From NCBI GenBank assembly GCA_050259195.1, contig JBLNAE010000390.1, positions 1 to 5,351 on the forward strand: DNA of 5,351 nucleotides, in the 5' to 3' direction. The position numbers and the translations under genes were made by a program. This DNA comes from PSLL01 sp050259195. Its GTDB lineage: Bacteria > Desulfobacterota_D > UBA1144 > Nemesobacterales > CSP1-2. How positions within the stretch are numbered: the stretch's first letter is position 1; each line of letters starts with the position of its first letter. Below are positions 1-5,019 of this stretch, piece after piece. The notes beneath the pieces are model-generated. The model made no database searches, had not been told where the DNA came from, and saw nothing but the letters and a program-made list of their open reading frames with translations.

Positions 1-198
1 CATTCGGGATTGAGTCTTGATACTTCTTGCATCTCGGAGTTCTCCACAGCTGTTAGATTTTGCTATTATTATCCTAAATCCCTCTGATTTTAAAAGAAAA
101 AACTCCGCTACCCCTCAACTAAACACAATATAAACCTTTCTGTCAATACAAACCTTTCTTGACAACTCAAGGGCGTTTTGGTTTTCTTTAGTGAGTCA
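1..198. other. Upstream non-coding stretch with no supported gene
   Basis: No convincing coding region is visible before the first gene. On the minus strand a possible start ATG at 32-30 has GGAG nine bases upstream (45-42) and would begin MQEVSRLNPE before leaving the window. A GATAAT-like box lies at 73-68 on the same strand. This could be the first codons of a divergent gene, but ten residues are too few to decide. On the plus strand AAACCTTTCT occurs at 132-141 and again at 150-159 (18-base period). A perfect TTGACA sits at 159-164, but I see no good -10 box 16-18 bases after it. Confidence 0.3.
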
Positions 199-1716
199 AT
201 GAGCAAGAAAGGGAAAGTTTATTTAATCGGAGCCGGTCCGGGTGATCCGGGGCTTCTTACTATAAAAGGAAAAGAATGTTTGGAAAAAGCCGATGTTGTG
301 GTCTATGATTACCTTGTGAACCCTAAGCTCCTTGAGTACGCCAAAGAAGGGGCAGAGATAATATACGCAGGGAAACGAAAGGGTAATACGGAATTACCCC
401 AAGAGGTTATAAATCGGCTTCTCATCAATAAGGCAAAAGAAGGGAAAACCGTAGCGAGGTTGAAAGGTGGGGACCCTTTCATATTCGGAAGGGGCGGAGA
501 AGAGGCGGAAGCTCTTTTTGAGTATGGAATTCTCTTTGAGATAGTGGCCGGAGTAACCTCAGCCTCAGCAGTCCCCGCTTATGCGGGGATTCCGCTAACT
601 CACCGCGATTTTACCTCTTCGTTTGCGGTTGTTACGGGACATGAGAATCCTGCAAAAGAAAAATCCGCCCTGCCCTGGGAGGCATTAGCCAAGATCGGAA
701 CGCTTGTCTTTCTTATGGGAGTAACAAGAATAGAAGAGAACATGAAAAAACTCATTGAACACGGCAAACCGCCGGATACTCCAGCCGCTTTCATTGCATG
801 GGGAACCCTTACTAAACAAAGAACAGTTACAGGAACCATCAGCGAAATCGGGAAGATCGTAAAAGAAAGCAACTTGAATCGTCTCCCTGCGATTGTTGTT
901 GTCGGAGAAGTAGTAAAGCTCCGAGAAATCCTTAACTGGTTTGAGATAAAACCCCTTTTTGGAAAGAAGGTGCTTGTTACAAGAACAAGAAAGCAGGCAA
1001 GCACACTGGTAAAGCTTCTTGAAGAAGAAGGAGCGGAAACCGTTGAGTTTCCCACAATTGAAATCGTTCCGCCTGGGAGTTGGGATGAAATGGACAAGGC
1101 TATAGAAAATCTGGGCTTGTATAACTGGATTATATTTACAAGTGTAAATGGAGTCGAATTTTTCTTTGATAGACTCAAGGTAAAGAATAAAGGCATAGTA
1201 GAATTCAAAGGGGTAAAAATCGCAACCATCGGGGAGCAGACAGGACGAGCAGTTGAGAATCTAGGGCTTAGTGTAGATATCATTCCTTATGAATTCATGG
1301 CGGAAGGAGTCGTTGAAAGCTTTAGAGGGATCGATATAAAAGGAAAGCGGATTCTCATTCCAAGGGCAAAAGAGGCAAGAGAAATCCTTCCGGTCGAGCT
1401 TCAAAAAATGGGAGCGGAGGTCAATGTCGTAACCGCTTATAAAACAGAGAAACCCAATCCGGAAAAGGTAGAAGAAATAAAGGGTATCTTGAGGCGCGGC
1501 GAGATTGACGTCCTTACATTTGCAAGCTCGTCAACCGTGAAGAATTTTCTTTCCATATTTGGCAAAGACAAAGAACTCCTTTTAAAATCAACAGTTGCAT
1601 GTATCGGTCCTATTACAGCCGAACCGCTCAGAGAAATCGGAATAGAACCTCAAATTATCCCCAAGAAATATACGATTGAAGAGCTTGTTAGAGAAATAGT
1701 AGATTACTTTCGTTAG
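199..1716 (+). CDS. cobA/hemD: Bifunctional uroporphyrinogen-III C-methyltransferase / uroporphyrinogen-III synthase (CobA-HemD fusion)
   Basis: This is a 505-residue cytoplasmic two-domain enzyme of tetrapyrrole synthesis. HemD closes and inverts ring D of hydroxymethylbilane to give uroporphyrinogen III. CobA (SUMT) then uses SAM to methylate C2 and C7, giving precorrin-2 for siroheme, cobalamin or heme d1. Residues ~5-245 are the methyltransferase: GAGPGDPG at 11-18, GGDPFIFGRGGEE at 90-102, VAGVTSA at 116-122 and GTLVFLMG at 167-174. After a KPLFGKK linker (251-257), residues ~255-505 are HemD, with FTSVNG at 313-318, FASSST at 441-446 and CIGPITA at 468-474. Both domains look full length and intact. 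An in-frame TTG at 178 would add seven residues. I prefer ATG 199 because the family motif normally begins close to the N terminus, although neither start has a strong Shine-Dalgarno. No hemA, hemC or hemB is adjacent within the window. Confidence 0.96.
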   Translation: MSKKGKVYLIGAGPGDPGLLTIKGKECLEKADVVVYDYLVNPKLLEYAKEGAEIIYAGKRKGNTELPQEVINRLLINKAKEGKTVARLKGGDPFIFGRGGEEAEALFEYGILFEIVAGVTSASAVPAYAGIPLTHRDFTSSFAVVTGHENPAKEKSALPWEALAKIGTLVFLMGVTRIEENMKKLIEHGKPPDTPAAFIAWGTLTKQRTVTGTISEIGKIVKESNLNRLPAIVVVGEVVKLREILNWFEIKPLFGKKVLVTRTRKQASTLVKLLEEEGAETVEFPTIEIVPPGSWDEMDKAIENLGLYNWIIFTSVNGVEFFFDRLKVKNKGIVEFKGVKIATIGEQTGRAVENLGLSVDIIPYEFMAEGVVESFRGIDIKGKRILIPRAKEAREILPVELQKMGAEVNVVTAYKTEKPNPEKVEEIKGILRRGEIDVLTFASSSTVKNFLSIFGKDKELLLKSTVACIGPITAEPLREIGIEPQIIPKKYTIEELVREIVDYFR

Positions 1717-1717
1717 C

Positions 1718-1750
1718 CATTTGACTTCGCTCACGACAGGCCTGGCGAAA
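1718..1750. repeat. REP-like intergenic repeat after cobA/hemD
   Basis: Just after the stop codon lies a short element reading TTTGACTTCGCTCACGACAGG at its core (starting at 1720), followed by CCTGGCGAAA. It contains the inverted pair TTCGC (1726-1730) and GCGAA (1745-1749) and the perfect palindrome CAGGCCTG (1737-1744). From memory it resembles the dispersed 'TTCGAC-GCTCA-GACAGG' intergenic repeats seen in many environmental bacterial genomes. Only one copy is in this window, so its repetitive nature is inferred. Confidence 0.35.
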
Positions 1751-1762
1751 GAATAGTGCCCC

Positions 1763-1783
1763 TAGAATTTACCGGGAGTTCTA
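1763..1783. other. Small hairpin upstream of rsmE
   Basis: TAGAATTT (1763-1770) can pair with GAGTTCTA (1776-1783) over eight positions, two of them G-T wobbles, around an ACCGG loop. A flanking pair, GAATAG (1751-1756) and CTATTC (1781-1786), offers a competing stem. No T-run follows, so it is not a classical terminator. It would lie in the leader of rsmE if the two genes are co-transcribed. Confidence 0.3.
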
Positions 1784-1823
1784 TTCGTGCAAGTTTGTGT
1801 TTATTCCTGGCAGGTATTACAAA

Positions 1824-2546
1824 ATGCCCAGATTTCCAGTCAGACAAAGCCAAATTAAAAACGGCCAGGCGATCATTTCGGGTTTAGACTATAGACACAT
1901 CGTAAAGGTTTTGAGGCTCAAGGTGGGGCATGAAATTACCCTCTTTGATGAAAGTGGAATGGAGCATACCGGAGCAATAGCGGCTATAGAAAAAGGGGAG
2001 ATCATAGTAGCAATAGCGGAATCAAGAAAGGCGGAAACAGAGTCGAATTTAAACATCACTCTTCTGCAGGGTGTTCCAAAAGGGAATAAAATGGATTTTA
2101 TTATTGAGAAGGCGACAGAACTGGGGGTAAAAACCATCGTGCCGGTGATTACCGAAAGGTCTCAACCTAGAGAGACAAAAAAGATTGATAGATGGCAAAG
2201 GATTGCAATAGAATCTTCAAAACAATGCGGAAGAATATTACCAACCAATATTTATAACCTAAAGAGCTTTCAAGGGGCAATAGAATTAAATTCTCATGAT
2301 GGCTTACGTATTATTTTTCATAATCAATGTAAGTATAGTATCAGAAACATTATTAATAATATTTCACAATTCCCTGTAAATATTACCCTTCTTGTTGGGC
2401 CTGAGGGTGGATTTTCAGAGGAAGAGATAAAAACAGCTACCGAAAAGGGGTTTATTCATGCCGGATTAGGCCCCAGAGTATTTAGAACAGAAACGGCGGG
2501 TATAGTTGCAATAGCGATTTTACAATACGTATGTGGAGATATTTGA
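1824..2546 (+). CDS. rsmE: 16S rRNA (uracil-1498-N3)-methyltransferase RsmE
   Basis: RsmE uses SAM to methylate N3 of U1498 (E. coli numbering) in helix 44 of 16S rRNA, acting on the assembled 30S subunit. It belongs to the SPOUT (knotted) methyltransferases. From ATG 1824 it has 240 residues, the normal family length. The N-terminal ~70 residues form the PUA-like RNA-binding domain (LDYRHIVKVLRLKVG at 21-35). The catalytic part shows QGVPKGNKMDFIIEKATELGV (82-102), ERS at 111-113, ESSKQCGR at 130-137, and the C-terminal knot with LVGPEGGFS (190-198) and LGPRVFRTETA (215-225). An in-frame GTG at 1797 would add nine residues. ATG 1824 is preferred because the protein then begins MPRF as is usual, and AGG at 1812-1814 sits nine bases upstream as a Shine-Dalgarno. 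It lies 107 nt after cobA/hemD on the same strand, so it may share its transcript. Confidence 0.96.
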   Translation: MPRFPVRQSQIKNGQAIISGLDYRHIVKVLRLKVGHEITLFDESGMEHTGAIAAIEKGEIIVAIAESRKAETESNLNITLLQGVPKGNKMDFIIEKATELGVKTIVPVITERSQPRETKKIDRWQRIAIESSKQCGRILPTNIYNLKSFQGAIELNSHDGLRIIFHNQCKYSIRNIINNISQFPVNITLLVGPEGGFSEEEIKTATEKGFIHAGLGPRVFRTETAGIVAIAILQYVCGDI

Positions 2547-2718
2547 TCTATCATCTATCTCATACAAGTGACCCCTGTCATCCATTGGATATGCTGGTGG
2601 GTTGCTTTGCCTAAGTTGGCGCGAGGGTGTTCGCAGCCGTAGCCCATTAAGCGACTTTAAACCTAAGTGCTAGGATTATATCATTAAATAAAATCCAGAT
2701 ATTGATAGAGAGATGCAG
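2547..2718. other. Intergenic block with GC-rich foldable segment
   Basis: No gene is visible here. Bases ~2591-2670 are clearly richer in G and C than their flanks and can fold: GGC plus GCGA (2618-2624) pair with TCGC plus GCC (2631-2638, one bulged A) around a GGGTGT loop, and GGTTGC (2600-2605) can pair with GCAGCC (2633-2638) as an alternative. The heptamer CCTAAGT occurs at 2610-2616 and at 2662-2668 in the same orientation. This could be a degraded mobile-element end, a REP-type repeat or a structured RNA; I do not recognise a named family. Confidence 0.35.
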
Positions 2719-2724
2719 TATAAT
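2702..2724 (+). promoter_or_regulatory. Candidate promoter upstream of the small ORF
   Basis: A perfect TATAAT lies at 2719-2724. TTGATA at 2702-2707 looks like a -35 box but is only 11 bases away, and the sequence at the normal 17-base distance (CAGATA, 2696-2701) is poor. Transcription would start near 2731, giving a ~35-base A-rich leader into the strong ribosome-binding site at 2753-2758. Confidence 0.4.
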
Positions 2725-2765
2725 TACAACATGGAATGAAAATAAAGATAAAAAGGAGTGAAGAC

Positions 2766-2831
2766 ATGACTGAGAAGGATATAGACGATAGATTATGGGA
2801 TTATTATTTTGCTAGTCTTGACCAACTATAA
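2766..2831 (+). CDS. Possible 21-residue small protein or leader peptide
   Basis: ATG 2766 is preceded by AAGGAG (2753-2758) with a seven-base spacer, a near-ideal Shine-Dalgarno. Upstream is an A-rich leader and a TATAAT box. The frame encodes an acidic peptide starting MTEKDIDDRLWDYY and stops at TAA 2829-2831. An in-frame ATG at 2736 would add ten residues (MKIKIKRSED) but places the Shine-Dalgarno inside the gene. I recognise no family. It could be a genuine small protein, a leader peptide or the intact 5' end of a decayed gene. A second frame (+1 relative to it) is open from 2785 to the TAA at 3004-3006, directly before the terminator, and encodes a basic sequence. A frameshift joining the two would give ~80 residues, but nothing recognisable results. 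Confidence 0.4.
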   Translation: MTEKDIDDRLWDYYFASLDQL

Positions 2832-2832
2832 T
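2804..2832 (+). promoter_or_regulatory. Second candidate promoter (TTATTT, 17, TATAAT)
   Basis: TATAAT at 2827-2832 overlaps the small ORF's stop codon and is preceded at exactly 17 bases by TTATTT (2804-2809). The -35 box is weak, but the same pair at the same spacing occurs upstream of the Tyr-rich protein gene on the other strand. Transcription from here to the terminator at 3054 would give a ~215-base non-coding RNA. Confidence 0.25.
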
Positions 2833-3008
2833 GGACTGAGCTATCAACGTCTCCGTCAAAAGACATTATGGAAGGTACAGGTAAAAAGACCTACTGACAA
2901 CCCTTCTCTTTTTACTCAGCCCTACTCTTCCCGACGGCAAGCAAACGTATCTTCAAAACATATAAAGCGCATTTTCAGGGTGAATAACCTTATCCGTATC
3001 CTTTAAGA

Positions 3009-3057
3009 AAAAGCCCTGAGCTGTAAATCTCTTGTGGAGATGCTCAGGGCTTTTATT
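3009..3057 (+). terminator. Strong bidirectional intrinsic terminator
   Basis: AAAAGCCCTGAGC (3009-3021) pairs perfectly with GCTCAGGGCTTTT (3042-3054), a 13-bp stem flanked by an A-run on the left and TTTTATT on the right, so it can terminate on either strand. Within it ATCTC (3027-3031) pairs with GAGAT (3037-3041) around TTGTG and stacks on the main stem, leaving a five-base bulge (3022-3026). It would close the plus-strand small-ORF unit and also end the minus-strand Tyr-rich gene, whose stop is ~155 bases away. Confidence 0.88.
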
Positions 3058-3210
3058 CTCACCCTATGGTTTTTTAAGGTGGAACTTACACATACAGAAA
3101 TTATTATCGTCAGGGTTGTCGCGCTTTGTCTTATATAGCTCCTCAAACCTCGTTTACCTTCGCAGTATATCAGGACCTTTCTTTCAAGAGCTACTTGTTT
3201 CCTAGAGACC

Positions 3211-3525
3211 CTATCTAAATACAAACCCAAAGTTTAAACCAACGGACGGGCCATAAAATGGACCAGGTACATAATAGTAGGGATAAGGGGACCCATAATA
3301 CCCGTAATAGTAGGGGTGCCACTCATGACGTTCCTCATAATAGTAAGGGTACCTCTCATAACGCTCCTGGTGTCCGTAATAGCGGTCGTCCCAATCACGG
3401 TGTCCATAGTAAGAACGAGAGTGATGCGTTTCAAATGAATCAGTGAACCGTTCCGCAAAGCTTATATTCGGAATTGCGAGAATAAGGGTTAAAACAATTA
3501 CCAGGAAAATACCTAGTTTTTTCAT
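3211..3525 (-). CDS. Tyr-rich secreted small protein of unknown function
   Basis: This is a 104-residue protein. Residues 1-24 form a Sec signal peptide: MKK, a hydrophobic core (IFLVIVLTLILAI), then SFA with probable cleavage before ERF (residues 25-27). The mature part is low complexity: 19 of 80 residues are Tyr and 6 are His, with much Arg, Glu, Gly and Pro. It shows YYGH at 39-42 and 49-52, YYYEERHEWHPYYYGYYG at 61-78, and PYPYYYVPGPFYGP at 80-93. It ends GLNFGFVFR, an alternating hydrophobic-aromatic tail ending in an aromatic-rich strand, which suggests an outer-membrane or surface association. Similar Tyr/Gly/Pro-rich small exported proteins are common and mostly uncharacterised. The start is firm: GAGGTGA (3538-3532) lies seven bases before ATG. 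The minus-strand terminator lies ~155 bases downstream. No function can be assigned from sequence. Confidence 0.8.
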   Translation of the reverse strand: MKKLGIFLVIVLTLILAIPNISFAERFTDSFETHHSRSYYGHRDWDDRYYGHQERYERYPYYYEERHEWHPYYYGYYGSPYPYYYVPGPFYGPSVGLNFGFVFR

Positions 3526-3547
3526 ATCTGTTCACCTCATAGTAGTA

Positions 3548-3571
3548 AACCAGCCATGCATCAATCTGGTT
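3548..3571. other. Inverted repeat in the leader of the Tyr-rich protein gene
   Basis: AACCAG (3548-3553) and CTGGTT (3566-3571) form a 6-bp stem with a 12-base loop containing the palindrome ATGCAT. It lies between the candidate promoter and the Shine-Dalgarno of the minus-strand gene, so it may be a leader hairpin or an operator. The similar units AACGTTT and AACGGTT follow near 3583-3599. Confidence 0.25.
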
Positions 3572-3627
3572 GCAGGTCAATAACGTTTAAGGAACGGTTA
3601 CTCCAAATATTTACCAACACGTATACT

Positions 3628-3656
3628 ATTATACTATGAATGAGTTTCGGAAATAA
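3628..3656 (-). promoter_or_regulatory. Candidate promoter of the Tyr-rich protein gene
   Basis: On the minus strand TATAAT (3633-3628) is preceded by TTATTT (3656-3651) with a 17-base spacer. It sits between the stop of the BON gene and the Tyr-rich gene, leaving a ~95-base leader. The -10 box is perfect and the -35 box weak. It suggests the two minus-strand genes have separate promoters. Confidence 0.4.
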
Positions 3657-3670
3657 CCAAATCCTAAAGC

Positions 3671-4006
3671 CTATTGTTGTCTTTTTACAGTAAGCTTATC
3701 TTCAACCTTTCTAACGCCATCAACGTCCTGTGCAATCCTAACTGCTCTGCTGGCCTGTTGTGGAGAGTTAACGAATCCGCTTAACTGAACCACTCCTTTA
3801 TAAGTTTTTACTTTAACGTCAAGCCCGCTTACATCTGGGTCGGCCAAAAGCGCAGCCTTCACCTTTGTGGTGATAGCGCTATCGTCTATATATTGTCCTA
3901 CACTCTTATGAGTGTTTCCCTTTACTTCGGTATCGGCGGCAAACGAATTTACTCCCCCAAGAACCAGCCCCGACACTATAAACATGGATATAAATAATAG
4001 TTTCAT
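3671..4006 (-). CDS. Periplasmic BON-domain (OsmY-like) protein
   Basis: This is a 111-residue exported protein. Residues 1-23 are a Sec signal peptide (MKLLFISMFIVSGLVLGG...NSFA) with cleavage probably before ADT (24-26). Residues ~41-108 are a single BON domain: DDSAITTKVKAALLADPDVSG (41-61), an amphipathic helix, then the strand segment VKTYKGVVQLSGFVN with conserved glycines at 71 and 77, a second helix (SPQQASRAVRIAQDVDGV), and the closing strand KVEDKLTV. BON domains are thought to bind phospholipid surfaces or other envelope ligands. OsmY itself, with two BON domains, is induced by osmotic stress; this protein has one. The start is secure: GGGAGGTGA (4020-4012) lies just upstream of ATG. 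Its neighbour, a Tyr-rich exported protein, may serve the same compartment, but no shared pathway can be shown. Confidence 0.92.
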   Translation of the reverse strand: MKLLFISMFIVSGLVLGGVNSFAADTEVKGNTHKSVGQYIDDSAITTKVKAALLADPDVSGLDVKVKTYKGVVQLSGFVNSPQQASRAVRIAQDVDGVRKVEDKLTVKRQQ

Positions 4007-4201
4007 TTAACTCACCTCCCTAGTTATCTAGTACTTTATAGGGCAATCTCCATACCAATAGGCCGAGGTCACTAATTCCAATATTCTCGGCGCGTTATAA
4101 ATAGAAGAACATTCGGACAAACTCAGGTGTGCAGTAATACACTGTGGAAAGTGTGTGATTTTGCATGTGGAATTCAATACAAGGGTGGGTTATTATAACG
4201 T

Positions 4202-4230
4202 ATGGGCTATAATCTGCAGCCCATTTTATT
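4202..4230 (+). terminator. Orphan terminator-like hairpin
   Basis: ATGGGCT (4202-4208) pairs perfectly with AGCCCAT (4218-4224) around a nine-base loop and is followed by TTTATTT. The T-rich tail is only on the plus-strand side, so it would end a rightward transcript. No rightward gene precedes it within ~1.6 kb, so it either ends an unannotated RNA starting in 4021-4200 or is coincidental. The TATAAT inside it (4208-4213) lacks a -35 partner. Confidence 0.4.
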
Positions 4231-4276
4231 TCTATCTCTGCATTGAGTCCTGTCGAGTAGCCTTCTAAATTTATAG

Positions 4277-4313
4277 AGTATTCCTAATACTAAAGTATTC
4301 TCAAATCAGTATT
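4277..4313. repeat. AGTATT repeat cluster
   Basis: AGTATT occurs at 4277-4282, inverted (AATACT) at 4286-4291, then direct at 4294-4299 and 4308-4313: four copies in 37 bases. The first two form a hairpin with a CCT loop. The arrangement resembles a multi-site operator ~230 bases before the PAS sensor gene; AT-richness makes chance a real alternative. Confidence 0.3.
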
Positions 4314-4542
4314 GAATTTGATACACCAAAATGGGAAAATAAGTAATAAAGGGGCGGTTAAATTGTTTCGAGTTATTGCTTTTTAAGGCGAAATAGTAGC
4401 AAAAGAGACAAAAGAGCCAAATTAATTCTCCCACACACAATCCCCTACAAGACCGCTAACGAGATTAAGAGCAATTAAATCACCCCAAAATCTATTAACA
4501 TTTCTCAATTATACACATCGTTAGTGACGAGGGGAGTATCAG

Positions 4543-5019
4543 ATGGGAAAGATCAAGAGGATCAGTAATAAGGTTAATGCTCTACAGGAGAAATTGTATG
4601 AGCTGGAACAACTTGCCCTCGAAGACCCTGAGCACCTAAAAGAGACTTTGACTGAAACCTTTGAAAGGCTACACGGCGGCTTAGAGGAACTTCAAGTAGC
4701 TATGGAGGAGATGCGCCACCAGAATTATGAACTCATTAGCGGTCAACAGACTCTGGAATCCGAGCGTCAGCGTTACAAGGAATTATTCAAGCTTGCTCCA
4801 TACGGATACGTGGTGACCGATACAACCGGAATTATAGAAGAAGCTAACCGTGCCGCAGCAGATTTGCTTTCTGTAGACCAAGAATTTCTAACGGGGACGC
4901 TGCTGGTCGTGTTTGTATCGGAAGAAAATCGCAAGGACTTCTATGACCTATTAAATCAGATGAAAAAAAATGGAGCGAGTAGAACACTGGAAAGCATATC
5001 TGCAGCCGCACAACGCTAA
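4543..5019 (+). CDS. PAS-domain sensor protein, N-terminal part (frameshifted)
   Basis: This frame encodes 158 residues. ATG 4543 has AGGGGAG (4530-4536) six bases upstream, a strong Shine-Dalgarno. Residues ~1-75 are charged, heptad-like coiled coil (NKVNALQEKLYELEQLA...), probably a dimerisation or signalling helix. A PAS domain begins at ~76 with YKELFKLAPYGYVVTDTTG and continues IIEEANRAAADLLSVDQEFLTG. After FYDLLNQMKK the frame leaves the family pattern and stops within 16 codons (RTLESISAAAQR). The rest of the PAS domain continues one frame over, from about 4964. The break coincides with eight A residues (4963-4970). With seven A the protein reads LLNQMKKMERVEHWKAYLQP and stays open to the window end. 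The intact protein would be a cytoplasmic multi-PAS sensor; its output domain is beyond the window. Confidence 0.8.
   Translation: MGKIKRISNKVNALQEKLYELEQLALEDPEHLKETLTETFERLHGGLEELQVAMEEMRHQNYELISGQQTLESERQRYKELFKLAPYGYVVTDTTGIIEEANRAAADLLSVDQEFLTGTLLVVFVSEENRKDFYDLLNQMKKNGASRTLESISAAAQR
4963..4970 (+). other. A8 tract at the frameshift in the PAS gene
   Basis: Eight A residues follow the TG of codon 140. Removing one A restores the PAS reading frame exactly at the point where the family similarity breaks. The frame switch must occur between the TGA at 4961-4963 (downstream frame) and the TAA at 5017-5019 (upstream frame), and the A8 tract lies inside this interval. Homopolymers of this length are prone to sequencing error, replication slippage and RNA-polymerase slippage. 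Confidence 0.85.

Larger units (their letters stand above)
4007..4542. other. Long divergent intergenic region without genes
   Basis: No protein-coding gene is apparent. It separates the leftward BON gene from the rightward PAS sensor gene and must hold both promoters. Visible structures are: inverted pair GCCGAG (4062-4067)/CTCGGC (4086-4091) with an 18-base loop; a TATAAA box at 4096-4101 (plus strand); ACACT (4139-4143)/AGTGT (4150-4154) with a GTGGAA loop; a terminator-like hairpin at 4202-4230; AGTATT repeats at 4277-4313; two tandem CAAAAGAG units (4400-4407, 4409-4416); and CTAACGA (4456-4462)/TCGTTAG (4518-4524). I cannot assign a convincing -35/-10 pair to either flanking gene. Confidence 0.5.

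Noticed and set aside
600..1283. Long minus-strand open frame (227 codons) inside cobA/hemD
   Set aside because: It is antisense to a well-recognised enzyme, is Ser/Phe/Thr-rich like a reverse-frame shadow and has no recognisable motif.
1889..2137. Minus-strand open frame inside rsmE
   Set aside because: It lies entirely antisense to conserved RsmE sequence and shows no family features.
2591..2670. Integron attC site or known riboswitch in the GC-rich block
   Set aside because: The GCCTAAG/TTGGC segments do not give proper attC core sites (RYYYAAC and GTTRRRY), and no riboswitch consensus is recognisable.
3078..3218. Plus-strand open stretch beginning GGTYTYRNYYRQGCR, vaguely like a surface-antigen tail
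   Set aside because: It has a stop immediately upstream, no start codon and no continuation of the similarity; most likely chance.
3003..3230. Minus-strand 75-codon open frame overlapping the end of the Tyr-rich gene
   Set aside because: It runs through the strong terminator, lacks a Shine-Dalgarno and matches nothing; the Tyr-rich frame is clearly the real one.
3258..3446. Plus-strand open frame antisense to the Tyr-rich protein
   Set aside because: It is a reading shadow created by the repetitive Tyr codons.
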